A stretch of 57,740 bases of DNA, from contig JAEUWP010000461.1 in the NCBI GenBank assembly GCA_018524725.1, forward strand, positions 1-57,740, given 5' to 3'. Under the pieces are notes generated by a model that did no database searches, was not told where the DNA came from, and worked only from the letters and a program-made list of their open reading frames with translations. A program made the translations under genes and the position numbers. Shown in pieces: positions 22,229-33,387 of this stretch; positions within the stretch are counted from its first letter, which is position 1; each line of letters opens with the position of its first letter. The stretch comes from Podaxis mareebaensis (lineage: Eukaryota > Basidiomycota > Agaricomycetes > Agaricales > Agaricaceae).

Positions 22229-24028
22229 TTGCTTGTATTGGCCACAACATCTCCCCTCAACTATGTAGTGACATCGAGAGCTCAAGCTCTACCGCCAAAC
22301 TTCTCATTAATAAAGTCAGTCTATGACTCAATGCACTTAGCTGAACTTGCTCTCTTTCGAATCCTCCACTATCCCGATCTCCCCAGCGAGCAGATCGACA
22401 ACCACAACCTGATTCAACTCTACACAAGACTCACACCTTACATAGCAGGACTTCCCCAACTTCAAGTCCACATCTCATGCCTCCAATTCAGGGAAGCATT
22501 AGACATCATCAAGATGTTGGCATTTCATCACGAACCAAGGCTTTACTGTCATGATCTACCGATGCAAGCTGCTATGTGGCTCCACATCAAAGAATACAAT
22601 GACATCCTGACTCCCTGCCAGACATTTCTGATTTGGGCAACTGCTGCCCTACTAGCTGACCTATCACTCCTCCTAGGCACCTGCTCCCAGCCCGACCTCC
22701 TCCACTACTTCGCCCTTCACACACTTTTCCACAAGGGACCTATCAACACCAGTGGTATCTGCGTACTGATCGATACAGAGGAAGTAACCTCACCCAATCA
22801 CCTTTACGAGCTAGGAACTATAATGGAACCCCCTACCTTCCCCACTGTGCCTGAAGTCCAAGTCCATCAAGTGCGCAATTGCACCAATCCATCAATGCCA
22901 CCATCTCCACCCTCACTGATAACATCATCAGCACCCAAAACAGGCAGACCACGTGCTCCAACACCTATACCTTTGGCCTCCCCCACATCCATCAGAGAAC
23001 GACACAACCTACTCGGCAGAGCCGCTGCATGCATTCGCTCCCTCATCCATTGAGACCAGAATGCCTCCACACAACTGACAGACATCATGAATCTCCCTTC
23101 TCCGATGTCAGAAGTGGAAGATCCTAGACCACCTACACCCCACCCAACACCAGTGTCAGATAGTAGTAGCGAGATGGAACTTGCTAATAACGAAGGGGAT
23201 AATGTTATGAGCCAGCCTGGTACCTCCTGCTGCAACATCATTTATCATGCATTAGTCCATGAGCTTGGACTTCCCAACGCCTCTCGTTCCACCACTCAAG
23301 ATATGGGTATGCCAGCCAAAGACTCTACCCACTACTGTAATGAAGCTTTCACCAACTGCTGCCTTCCTGGCCATGCATCCCTATTCTCTGAAGACTGGCC
23401 AACACCTGGACCAATCTTCTATGAGACTGACCACATGATGACAGAGATATTATGCATCACCTGGGAGAACACTCCCTTCACTCATGTCTTTGATCCCGAT
23501 GGGTTATACATTCAGACAATCCACAATAACTTCGACTCCACCTGGGCCCATGGTTGGAAGATGATTCCCTACACCGGAGAACCCATTGTATTCCTCCACC
23601 CCTACATGATGTATCCACCCGAGGTCGTCCTGCATATAATCAAATACGAAGTTGCCCACAGATTCTACTTTCGAGAAGTAGAAGTCTATCGTGTTGATCC
23701 TAACTCTGATGAACCTCCGGCCATTCCTCCCCATCATACTCAGCTTCCACCCCTCTGCAGCATCGACTCCAACGTCCCTGGCATCGATGAGTCAAATCCC
23801 AAAGAACCCATCAGTGATCCTCCTCTGTATCCACCGCCATATGTCACTGCCAACATATCGTCATCATCATCATTGTCCCTGCACTGCAGCCTCATCTTCC
23901 TCCATGAAGACTCCCCTGACTCATTGCCTTCTGTAGGCAATTTCCCCATTCCCAGTTCCGCCTTGTCTCCCGACTCATATTCCTCCGACTCTTCTGATGG
24001 ACATCTTCACCCTGATATGGACTTGTAA
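22229..24028 (+). CDS. E1 downstream reading frame running into the 3' LTR
   Basis: Frame 2, 600 codons to TAA at 24026-24028, with a single TGA (23051-23053, RSLIH*DQNAS). The first 275 codons are leucine-rich and probably helical (e.g. LAELALFRILHYPDL, FLIWATAALLADLSLLLG, which could be a membrane or amphipathic segment). A Pro/Ser/Thr stretch follows, then an acidic stretch that crosses the polypurine tract and the LTR boundary at 23203. The last 273 codons lie wholly inside the LTR. This organisation recalls accessory genes that overlap the 3' LTR U3 in some vertebrate retroviruses (nef, sag); no sequence similarity is implied. The LTR part could also be translated alone from ATG 23207. 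Function unknown. Confidence 0.6.
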
Positions 24029-24563
24029 TAAACCAGTAAATAGTTTCCTTCTCTATATCTCTATTACAGACTCTTTGTCTAGTATTCACGAACTTGGACC
24101 TGAACTGTTTCCTCATCTAGTTAGTTTCCTTTTCTGTCTCAGTTCCTATTCTCATCTAGTTTCTATTTTTGTCTCACTCCACTCTGTAGTTATGCTTCTA
24201 TTGACTCTCAGACTGATAGTCTTTACTTCATCATAATTACCAGATTAGGACCTTAGAAGTAAAGCTTAAATAGCCACTCGTGTACTGGAAGTGCAAGCTT
24301 CCTATATTCTTAAATTCAGAATATTGCTCTTGCTTTATCTCTGGATTGATGTTAGCTCACGATCAGTGTGGTAGTAAACTCTCTATTGGTCATACTCTCG
24401 ACTGATAGAAGTTCAACCTCTGAGTGTGCTTAATTGGACACTTGCCTTGCCACCTACTTACTGTGATCCTTCTTGCTAGATCCTAGCACCTCTGCGAACC
24501 ATCTAGTGAGATAGCCGCCCCCTAGCAAAGCTTAGGCGACTGGTGATAAGGACCAGCCTAAGA
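23203..24563 (+). repeat. E1 3' LTR (1361 bp)
   Basis: Same length as the 5' LTR. Begins TGTTATGAGCC right after a purine tract and ends CCTAAGA (the 5' copy ends CCTAACA), followed by the target duplication GCTCA at 24564-24568. It carries the unbroken copy of the 273-codon LTR frame (23207-24028). Confidence 0.92.
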
Positions 24564-24568
24564 GCTCA

Positions 24569-27500
24569 GCTTGGAGTGGATTTGGATCTCCAATACTGTC
24601 CTTTGCACATATTACATATTGTCATTGAACTGCTTTGTTTCAGCTTTGGATTTAGACTTACTACTGTACTCATGTAATGTTTGTCAGACTGTGCACATAA
24701 CAGACTAGTTAAATCAGTGCCTGTTTTACTGTTTCATTTGCAGTGCTGGAAGTTAAACAGTGGTATATGCTGTCCCTTGAGATTCTTCATCAATCTGAAT
24801 CACCTCCTTCAATCCTATATTATTTATGAGTTCCCTTAAGACAATGGGCTAGTTTGTTCCTTACTCATGATGCCAAAGAACTGTTCTAGGCCCATCTTTC
24901 ACATGGTAATGACATTTATGCCTTGATTTTCCAGAGTGGCTAAACATTCATGAATACCCATGAAATCCAGGCATAGCAGTGATCAATGGGAACACTGAAA
25001 GCTAATTAGATGGACAAAGATTCAACATGAGTTGAAGTAAATGAACTAGCAATGTTAACACCTAGCCTCCTCATGTCAGCCACAGTGAAGTCTAGAGTTG
25101 ATCCACCAGTAACAGTACTAAGGAGTGTAACTTTAGGTGAATAGATAGCCTTCAGATGGAAGGATTGGTACACAAAAGGGTGGTACAAGTTCTTGAACCA
25201 CTCTGGTCACCTCTTTTTCCCTCAGAATCCCCTCAAGGAAGGCAGCTATTATTGAGTCAATTAGTGCAAACCCACAAGGATTATGGCTTCTTGCCACCTG
25301 CTCCTTCTTCTACAGTGGCCCTGAGCCTGTTCATTGCTTTATTTAGGCCATACCCTTGGACAGTGTCCATTCATGCAATGAGGACAATATTGCAGCCAGG
25401 AACCCTGGCCCTAGTAGTAACAGCAGCACAATACAAGAGACAAATTCAGAGAGAGGAATGATTTGTTTACCCAGTAAATGTCTGCAATGTCTGGATTGTG
25501 CCTAGTTGTATATTCAACTTGATCACCAGGTATGGTTAATGCCAGATACCTGATCCTCAACATGGAAACTAGCAATACTGGCTCTTGCATATACATTCAA
25601 TGTCTGAGCAATCATGACTGGACCACTAAATCTAGAAACATGCCCATGGATTTGAGACCAAATGAGAAACTGATTGAAGGACCTCACTCTGTATCAGCAT
25701 TACAGATCAGGGGAACCCAAGGATTCAAGCTGGCAATCATGGTTGCATTCTGCCATGGTCATGACAATCAACACTTACTGTTCCTCATGCTGATGAGTTA
25801 CCTGAATAAAGTCATTCTGCATCACAATGGCAAGATCTGGTTGACTGAGTATAGAAGCCATTATTGCAGCACCACTCATGGAAAGGACATTGAAGTTGGC
25901 TTCCAGAGCCAAGTGAGTTGATGAATTCTATTATACAACAGAGGAAGTGCTATGTATGGTATCAGAGTGAGCAGCTCAATGGAGTATCCATTGCCAGGCT
26001 TGGCAATACATATGTGGCTGATTTGAGGAAATGCCAGACTGCTATTCAATTGCACTGCCAAAAGCAGTCAAGGTAGACCCCAAACACTCAGCTGCAAAAG
26101 CACCTACAGTCTAATTTATATGTCATTTTCTGTATATACTATGTAGTTATGGCATGATAAAGCTCAGAAGTATTGAACACAGGAAAAGTGTAGCTCCCTC
26201 ATGTCCTGAGAGCTGAGGGGTTTTGTTCTGTCCAAATCTCTACCACAATTGCAGGAAAGTTAGTTCTAAAGGTTGTAATTCACTCAGATTTCACTTGCTG
26301 TACTGGGAGGTCAACAAATAGTCTGACTGAAACTGATGTTTAGTTGATGCATTATCCTATCTATATGAGTATCCTATATCTATGCAAGTATCTGATACAT
26401 TGAGTCCTATCAATAACACACATAATTGATAACACATAGGATACCACCAGTAAACCATGCAACTTTTTTTAGTGGAGCAATTTGACAAATCTAACATTTG
26501 GTAGCTGACAAACCAGCTCACTGGATGATAGACCTGCTTGTCCCTGAGGTCAGTTCCACCTGTCTGCTAAGAGAAAATACATTCACCCCCTAGGGAAATG
26601 CTTTATGCACACCAGCTAGCCAGTGTGGGACTCTTATATTTAGCTATTATCTAGGATCTCATTACTGTCCCTTAAATTGAGGTGTAGGTTACCCACTAAA
26701 ACCCCAGCATAATTGATCCAGTTTTCAGGCAGTTTTCCTTCATCTTCAAGGGTATCCTTCCAGGTTCCTGTTACTAGGTCAGACTGTACAACTTAAAGGT
26801 TCCTGTGCAGGGTTCTATGCAAACCCTGGAGCTACCATAAGTGAGCAATTCATCTAGTCCACAGTTATAGTTGCAACTTAGGTGAAGGATCTGATCAATC
26901 AACCATATATACCTCTCTCCTCCCTCCCTCATTTTTTGGTTTTATTTTATTTTATTCTTTATTGAGTGTATAATGTCTCAGCTTCTTCCAGATATATAGT
27001 AGGTGACTGAAGTGTGAAAATGACTGTATCCAAGATACATATCATACAAATAACAGTTAGCCAGTATACATTGAAAGAGCAAAATGAGAAAATGTATGGT
27101 AATAGGGGGTACATTGTTAGGTGGGTGAAAAAGGAAGGAGTTAATCTGAATGGAATGATGAGGTAGCACTACCTAGCCCTGATGGGATGGTATGCTTGAC
27201 CTTATCCTTCAACATTTTTTTTCTCTCTGTCCACACCAAAAGCCTGATGATCCTATCAAAATTTCTGACAATGGAGGTAGTGATGATGTTGTAGTTCCCA
27301 ATTGGTAATATTGAATGTTGCTGCACACTTTTATGAATGTGGATGCATCACACTGTAGTCTTTCATAATTGTGCATTCTGTACCAGAGTGCCTGAGGTCC
27401 TGCTAGCTGACATCAGTAACAGCTATACACTATTATGGTAGTGGGTGCTCTGGTCTTTCACAGTATCTGATAATTCTCATAAGCTGTTTTGAGGTAAAAA

Positions 27501-27840
27501 GTTAGCAGTATTTGCTTGTTCTTATCTATATGTCCTCAAAATATGATTGTATTTGATACATTCCAAGCAAAACCTTTGTGTGTCATAGGAAAGGCAATAA
27601 AAGGTTTTGTGTGTGATAAGAAAGGCAATATAAGGTTTTGTAAATGATGTTATACCTTCAAAAAGTTTATATGTCATTTCTTACTCAATTGAATGTTTTT
27701 CCAGCTGTTATAGTTCATTTTATTCTTCAGATAAATTATATAAATCAACATGTAATAACTATTTTAAGCCAATTTACTGATGGGAGGCTGCTCACTCCGG
27801 GACACCATACTATGAGTGCTATTTCTAATCTCCTATAGCA
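24569..27840. other. CpG-poor degenerate repeat sequence, no clear gene
   Basis: Right flank of E1, presumably the continuation of the relic at 1-2653. CG dinucleotides are almost absent. Open frames (e.g. 25156-25461 and 25532-25921 plus) are short and match nothing I recognise; a minus-strand frame around 25006-25188 has a loosely Copia-like look (AIYSPKVTLLS) but not enough to call. A tandem duplication of about 28 bases (AAAGGCAATA.AAGGTTTTGT) lies at 27588-27640. CpG-rich sequence resumes near 27,790-27,860. Confidence 0.5.
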
Positions 27841-28644
27841 AACTCACCAGGAGCGACCTTTGGACCAACCACTTTTGAGTATGTGATCAAGGCTAGTTTT
27901 GAATTGGTGCTCACAATGAGGTCTGGGCTGCTCAGGGGCTGGCGTAGACGGGTACTTGTTTGAGGGGAGCAACCAGCATTGTCCTGGACCTGGTGGCCTT
28001 GGGGAAAGAATACCTAGCTCACGGGTGACTTCCGGGATTCATGGTAATGTTTTGTGAGACGTTCACTAGACTTTGTCAGGATTATGGCCAAATCTACCTT
28101 TCAACAACATACCCATTGTCACTCAGCGCAGCCTTCCTTCGAACACAACATGAACATCGGTACGACGCAGGCCAACAGAGTTCTCGGACTAGCCCAGCCA
28201 CTAGGAGACAAGCCGCTGGTGAGCCTTTCTTGAAATTGTGCTTGTCAAGCATTCACAGTTGGTTGATCGAAGCATGGAGACTTCCATGTATGTATGGGAC
28301 TTGCCGCTTTAGAACTCGTGGCCATTGAACAGTGCGACTTCTACACAGATGATTCTGGCCTGTTTCGTGTCCATTTAGGCCTTGACACCGGGGTTGGTGC
28401 GGATTTTAACAAACAAACAATCGTTAGTGATTCACTCTGCATGTTTTCGCGTGCTAACAACACGCAGTCTCGAGAAAAGCAAACAAAAACCAAGAAGGTA
28501 CGGAGAAAGCTGAGAAAAATGACAGGAAATATGCACTAGAGCATATAAAAACCTCAGTTTTCGGGACAACGTTCCCCAGGATTCAACTCGCTACTTGAAA
28601 TCTCTACCCAGAACGTCTCTTACATCTATTACGACATCACTGTT
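27841..28644. other. Start of the gene island; upstream region of the first small secreted protein
   Basis: CpG frequency rises sharply here. Two overlapping open frames (28041-28328 and 28294-28539, plus) have no recognisable motif and I do not call them. The last 150 bases are the promoter of the gene at 28645. Confidence 0.5.
28519..28557 (+). promoter_or_regulatory. Promoter boxes of the small secreted protein gene SSP1
   Basis: ATGACAG (28519-28525), followed 18 bases on by CATATAAAAACCTC (28542-28555), about 100 bases before the ATG. The same pair, with the same spacing from the ATG, precedes SSP2 and SSP3 on the minus strand. Confidence 0.6.
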
Positions 28645-28854
28645 ATGGAGCTCACTCTGCTCATTTCCGTCTTCGCTCTCTTCCTCAGCAGCGTTGTTCA
28701 AGCCGAGCCTGCCCCTGCCCCTGCTCCACAGCTCGGCTCAGCTCTTACTGGAACACTTGGTAGTTTGCTGGGGCCTCTCAGTGGTGGCACCCCTGACAGC
28801 GGAGAACACGCTAGCTTGTCTGCGGCAGATATTGCCGAAGGTAACGGTCGTTGA
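28645..28854 (+). CDS. Small secreted protein SSP1 (69 aa)
   Basis: Begins MELTLLISVFALFLSSVVQA, a textbook signal peptide with a likely cut after QA, then EPAPAPAPQLG and a Gly/Leu/Ser-rich body (GTLGSLLGPLSGGTPDSG), ending …ADIAEGNGR before TGA. It is the most diverged of four paralogues (others at 34209, 38866 and 40502, all minus strand) that share the VQA-x-PAPxPAPQ cleavage region. No cysteines are present, unlike many cysteine-rich fungal effectors. The family could be structural cell-surface peptides or effector-like proteins; function is unknown. A spliced longer form cannot be excluded, because the reading lacks the DDETTR end of the paralogues. Confidence 0.7.
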   Translation: MELTLLISVFALFLSSVVQAEPAPAPAPQLGSALTGTLGSLLGPLSGGTPDSGEHASLSAADIAEGNGR

Positions 28855-29735
28855 ATCATTGAACAAGGTGCCCAGTGGAGGACAGTATCATCCAGGTGAG
28901 TTACCATGACCTCGAATTGACTAAGCGGGCTTATTCTCGAGTGGATGGTTCTAGTTTGATGATTAAGAGAGCTAGAGATGATGAACGTATCGTGGTGAAC
29001 AAGGCGGTTCCATGTGCAATAGTATGACCTAGCGATTTCTTGTGTTGTGTAACTCCTATGCGCGGTTTGATCCTGTGTTTGTATTAGTTCGCAGAAATTT
29101 AGACTGGCGTGTTGCCGCTTGCTTGTCCAGAAGTGGTGTCACGCTCTCGGCGTTGGAAGCATATTTCGCGGGACTCCGACACGCCTTCTTGGGTTTGACT
29201 AGCCCAAATTGCTTGCAGAAATGGCAGGTAGCACTTCGCAATTTCCGAGTGTGGGCGCCTAGATAAGCTGAAAACGGTAGTTCTCCAAGAACGCGCAAGT
29301 TTCGCGGATTACGAAGGGGATGGGGTTAGAAGGGTCATCCCTTCGCACCCAAAAATCGGTGACAATGACAGTAGACTAACGAGAGCCCATCCGTGGTGTG
29401 GAAGGACAGGAAGAAATAATAGCCTAGTCCGCTCGCTTCTATCCTTGGAAATGACGATGCGAAAAATATTCTATTGGGTACATGAAAAATCGCAGTCGAG
29501 AGATCTAAGGGATGAATGAGGCTAGAGTTTAAGCTCCTGCTCCTGCGAACCAGAAGAAACGATGTGATGGTGTGCCCCATCGCAAGTCTAAAACCATGCC
29601 ATGGACTTCAGTTCGTGACAACAGAGCCCTAGCGCCATTCACCATGTTCGCAGCCTATCAATTCCTATGTCATGCCAAACAGTACTACCGGCCGGCAGTA
29701 GTGCAGAATAGCGTAAACGTGCAGTGATGTAGGGC
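28855..29735. other. Intergenic, no gene recognised
   Basis: CpG-containing unique-looking sequence between SSP1 and the AlkB-like gene. Short open frames on both strands lack motifs and introns that would join them. Confidence 0.5.
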
Positions 29736-30767
29736 CTATAACGTAGATTCACATTCGGACTCGGCATCCTCGTCATTCCCGACAATATCGGCTCCTGGAA
29801 GTAGCCAGCGGAACGTAATGCTCAGGCGAACGCCCCGGTCTATCCAGCAACCTTTGGAATGGGGAGGCTTTGGTGGGGACGGAGAGGGACTGGTGGGAGT
29901 ACAAGCGTAAGAAACAAAGTCAGATTTGCGTTTCTCGATCCCGTGAGTCCATTTGTATCGTGCGTCAGAAGAAAGAACGAGGATGCTGCGTTCGGGGAGA
30001 TAGAGGTTGTAAACGTCTCTTTCATCTTCTTCTTCCCCCCTATCCGAGCTAGCCTGGGGAGTTGATGATGAGTCGTCATCGAGGACTGATGTCCTCGCGC
30101 CCATCTCGCGCATACACCCTTGATTCCCCTCCGGGACCTTTGTGAATCGCATGACACATCCACTTCCCAGGCTGACGCCAATAATTCCATCTCCGAATCT
30201 CCTTAATAAATCCACGTGAGCCGATATGCCCTCCCCAGGGGTATACAGGTTGAGGATGACCTGTCTCGCTTGCGTTGGCGTGCTCGGGAATAGTAGGGTG
30301 TGTATCTCGTCCGGAATATGTGGCCGGAGGAGAACCGAGAGGGTGGCCAGGAGGTCGACCAAGATGCATGGCAGTGAGGATTTTGTGTGAGGGGAGTATC
30401 GAGTGAATAACATGATTTGATTTATGTCCGGGCTGCGGAAGTACGTTGACATGCAGAATGAGACTACAGAATCCGCGAGCTCAGGTGGAATCTCAAGGGT
30501 GGGCGTGAAGTAGAGACCGGGTATTGGAGGTGGATTTCGCAGAGCCGGTTTGGTCGTAATTGCGGTCGGCGATGAAGTGATGAACTCATCGCGGAGGATA
30601 GATGCAGCAGAAAACAAAGATGAGGGTGACGTCGTAGCCGTAGAGGTAGATGTCGTGAGAGTGGGTATTACGGAGGGTATTTCTATGCGTAAATGCTTTC
30701 TAGGATGTGGTATCTGGTTGTCTGTAGTCAGTTTTCTCTTACCGTTCAGAACAGTGGATGTACTCAT
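29736..30767 (-). CDS. AlkB-like Fe(II)/2-oxoglutarate-dependent dioxygenase
   Basis: Single-exon frame of 343 codons ending in TAG. Residues 1-75 are a Ser/Thr-rich, probably disordered N-terminus with a basic patch (RKHLRIEI). The double-stranded beta-helix catalytic domain covers about 84-325: the HxD iron motif is H184-V-D186 in YTPGEGISAHVDLL, the strand FGDGIIGVSLGSGCVM follows, the distal iron His is H275 in ARYKWTHGI, and R314/R320 in RGVRLSITFR fit the 2-oxoglutarate-binding Arg pattern of AlkB proteins. An acidic Ser-rich insertion (about 228-250) interrupts the domain. Members repair alkylated nucleic acids or modify RNA or protein; which substrate applies here cannot be told. The closest resemblance seems to be the ALKBH4/6/7-like branch rather than bacterial AlkB (inference). 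Confidence 0.9.
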   Translation of the reverse strand: MSTSTVLNGKRKLTTDNQIPHPRKHLRIEIPSVIPTLTTSTSTATTSPSSLFSAASILRDEFITSSPTAITTKPALRNPPPIPGLYFTPTLEIPPELADSVVSFCMSTYFRSPDINQIMLFTRYSPHTKSSLPCILVDLLATLSVLLRPHIPDEIHTLLFPSTPTQARQVILNLYTPGEGISAHVDLLRRFGDGIIGVSLGSGCVMRFTKVPEGNQGCMREMGARTSVLDDDSSSTPQASSDRGEEEDERDVYNLYLPERSILVLSSDARYKWTHGIEKRKSDFVSYACTPTSPSPSPPKPPHSKGCWIDRGVRLSITFRWLLPGADIVGNDEDAESECESTL

Positions 30768-30977
30768 TTGCTACGTGGTGCTTCTATGATCGGGCGCCAA
30801 GCCAAGCCTACTAACCCAGTATAATTCACGTGGCCAGCTCATCTGTTTCCGATCAAATCAGATTCAATGCCGGAACCGGCTGGACTTGGTTGGCCGGAAA
30901 GATGATTTAATAGACCACCCCCCGCGCTTGTTGTAGTTCTCGTATCCTTCGCTGTCTGTTCTTTCAATACCAACAAC

Positions 30978-31802
30978 ATGGCATCAGAGGACGCCACAGA
31001 CATCTCCCCCATCAAAGGCAACGCTCCAGCAGAGATCAAACGCGTCCTTGGCAATCCCTCAGCGTTCTTCCGCACATTCCGATCAGAGGACTTTAATCAG
31101 CACTTGTTCGGGGATGCGATTTCGGATAGGATGGTGTGTACAGAAATCTCGCTGTACAAGAAACAGGAGGAGCCGAAGAAGGTCGAAGCCAAGGTAGTTG
31201 TGGAGATCACGGTGGAAGAAGGTGGGTAGTTGCAAAAAGAACGGGTCCAATAAGCAGGGGACTGTTGTGAATGCAGGACTCACGCCGGAACTGGGTCACT
31301 AGATATGCTGAACGGCGGGGGAAATATGCATGGAGGATGTTCGGCGTTCCTCATTGATGCGTATGTAGTCCCCGAGTCTCTGTCTTGCGCTGTCCTTAGA
31401 AGGAATTCACATGTGATTTTCAGGTGTTCGTCGCTGGCACTGCTAGCACTGAATATGGATGCAACCGGAGAAATGACGCCTAGCGTCTCGCAGGCACTGA
31501 ACATAATATACCACTCTCCTGCTGGGTTGTAAGTGTTCCAATACACCGCTTGGGTGTTTTCGCCATATTGAGCACTGCATCTGTAGGGGAGATAAATTGC
31601 GGCTTGTCAATACTACCCTAACGGTCGGAGCCCGGGCTCATTCTGCGCGCACAGAAGTATGTTATTGTATTCAGCTTGATAAGTTGCGACCTCCCTCATT
31701 GTCGTCGCCTCGTAGATCTGGAATCTGACCCATCACCGCCTTGTTGCTTCGGGTACCCACATCAAGATGCAACCTTCTCCGGCACCCAAATCGTCTCTAT
31801 GA
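30978..31802 (+). CDS. Hotdog-fold thioesterase, PaaI/ACOT13-like, copy 1
   Basis: Five exons: 30978-31221, 31303-31360, 31424-31528, 31587-31656, 31716-31802 (introns 81, 63, 58, 59 bp, all GT-AG), giving 187 aa and ending in TGA. Exon 1 encodes a family-specific N-terminus (ISPIKGNAPAEIKRVLGNPSAFF). Exon 2 carries the hotdog helix start (GGGNMHGGCSAFLIDA), whose His-Gly-Gly is the usual PaaI/ACOT13 signature; exon 3 has the strand INIIYHSPA-like segment (LNIIYHSPAGLGDKL across the junction), and exon 5 WNLTHHRLVASGTHIKM. Such enzymes hydrolyse acyl-CoA thioesters as dimers or tetramers. Splice sites were chosen by alignment with copy 2, whose exon phases are identical. The two genes are tandem, same strand, about 275 bp apart. 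Confidence 0.88.
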
Positions 31803-32077
31803 TGCTTGGGACATCCGATCAGTCCGGTTGGTATTTACGATATCGCACACCTGATAATTACTATGCGCCAAACTAGCTTTGTTCATGTACTGCATCTGTA
31901 AGAGCAGAATTGGTTTCATCCGTGGGAAGGGGCGGGCCGTAGGAGCCTGGAAATTGTGCACAAACGTCCATTGGTCCCTGCTTCTATCATCATGCCCATG
32001 GCAATTCCGGTCTTTGCGCAGCCGCACCGTCATCCCCGCGGAAGTGTCCCATAGCTTACCTTCTTCCTCGTATTATC

Positions 32078-32879
32078 ATGTCCGATGAATCCCAGCCAGC
32101 AATATCCCCTGACAGAATCAAGGGCAACGCGTCTCCCGCAGTCAAGAAGATCCTCTCTAATCCCGGAGCTTTCTTCGGGTGGCGTACCGAAAAGCCACGC
32201 CTTCATCCGGTTTTCTGTGACGGCATCAACAGAAGGCTCGTAGTGACTGAGGCCAGCGTCGAGAAGAAGAGAGAGGATGAGCGGAAGAAGGAAGCGATTG
32301 TTGTCATCGAGCTTGATGTTACGGAGGGTGAGTTACTGGTAGTGATCCTTATTGTGCTGGAGCTTTGGATACTGAAGCGCCTGTAGATATGGCGAACGGA
32401 GGGGGAAGTGTGCACGGAGGGTGTATTGCATTCCTTGTTGATGTGTGCGTACCCGATAATTCACACTAGACTATGGCTTCATTTCCGTTGCGATTTCGTA
32501 GGACGACGACTCTAGCGCTGGTTGCATATAGCATTGACGTCGACAACAACTTTTTCGCAGGTGTCTCTCAATCCATAAACGTCACGTATCACTCCCCCGC
32601 CGTTGTGTATGTCCCCTTTCTGCTGCAGGACCTTTGTTCCTAACTCAATATGCATATATTCACATGTAGAGGTGACAAGCTAAGGATCGTAAACTATACC
32701 GTTGCAGGGGGCTCAAGAGCCAAGACGGCCCGATGTGAAGTGAGTATACGCACTTCTCGTCAGTTCCTGCTCGTCCGTTCTGACGACTTATATAGATCTG
32801 GAATGCGACACACCACAGACTCGTTGCCTCTGGTTTGCATATTAAGATGGACCCATCAGGGCCCAAGGTCAAACTCTAG
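32078..32879 (+). CDS. Hotdog-fold thioesterase, PaaI/ACOT13-like, copy 2
   Basis: Five exons: 32078-32327, 32387-32444, 32502-32606, 32670-32739, 32796-32879 (introns 59, 57, 63, 56 bp, GT-AG), 188 aa, TAG stop. Exon lengths 58, 105 and 70 are identical to copy 1. Signature GGGSVHGGCIAFLVDV in exon 2, INVTYHSPAVVGDKLRI over exons 3-4, and IWNATHHRLVASGLHIKMD at the C-terminus. About half the residues match copy 1, so the duplication is not recent, and the conserved HGG, Asp (LVD) and VASG-H suggest an active acyl-CoA thioesterase. A third, broken copy lies at 36442-37233. Confidence 0.9.
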
Positions 32880-33387
32880 AGGCCTGAAGAAGGGTCAGCA
32901 AACTTTAGGACTGAGTATGATGTAGTACTGAAGTATTCAATGTGAGCCACCGGCGCTCAAATATTACCACAAGGCTGATAATCGTTTGCGCATTAGTGTT
33001 CTCATAATTGTTGTACCACCTTGATTGTACCTAAGTAGTGCTCAATCAATGACAATCTACCATGAACGCAACCCTCCAGCACGGGCTGGCTCTGGCCACC
33101 GGTTGTTCAAGCGCGGGAAATCCACCGGTACTTATGCACTTCATAACCAGAATGCAGGACTTTTCCGCTCCGATACACTCAGGTAACCGGGCGGGTCAAC
33201 TTCCTCCCACGCGCGGTTATACCCAAGGAATCGAGACTTCGAGAGCTGCTACCCCTCCTCACAATTGTTCTCTTCCCCTTCACATGCTCTCTTACACAAT
33301 CTGCACGTATGCTCCCGCGTAAGGACTTGGGGCAATGCATATCACAGACAATGCATTGCAACACGTACGTTCTAGAATCCAACCATA
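32880..33387. other. Intergenic, no gene recognised
   Basis: Contains only short unsupported frames (e.g. 33062-33322 plus). It ends at the left arm of the inverted-repeat element. Confidence 0.5.

Larger units (their letters stand above)
2659..24563 (+). mobile_element. Ty3/Gypsy LTR retrotransposon E1 (interrupted by E2)
   Basis: Two LTRs of equal length (1361 bp, 2659-4019 and 23203-24563) flanked by the duplication GCTCA enclose gag (about 4780-6462), pol (6463-10001) in the -1 frame relative to gag, and an extra reading frame after pol. E2 (10058-21735) is inserted in that extra frame, so E1 without E2 is about 10.2 kb. Polypurine sequence (GAAGGGGATAA) lies just before the 3' LTR. No TGG-type tRNA primer site is visible after the 5' LTR. 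In-frame TGAs and altered catalytic residues make it non-autonomous today. Confidence 0.93.

Noticed and set aside
25006..26061. Copia pol remnant on the minus strand
   Set aside because: One short stretch is loosely suggestive (AIYSPKVTLLS), but neighbouring frames are full of stops and no catalytic motif is seen.
28041..28539. Protein-coding gene upstream of SSP1
   Set aside because: Two short overlapping frames without motifs, and the second covers the SSP1 promoter boxes.
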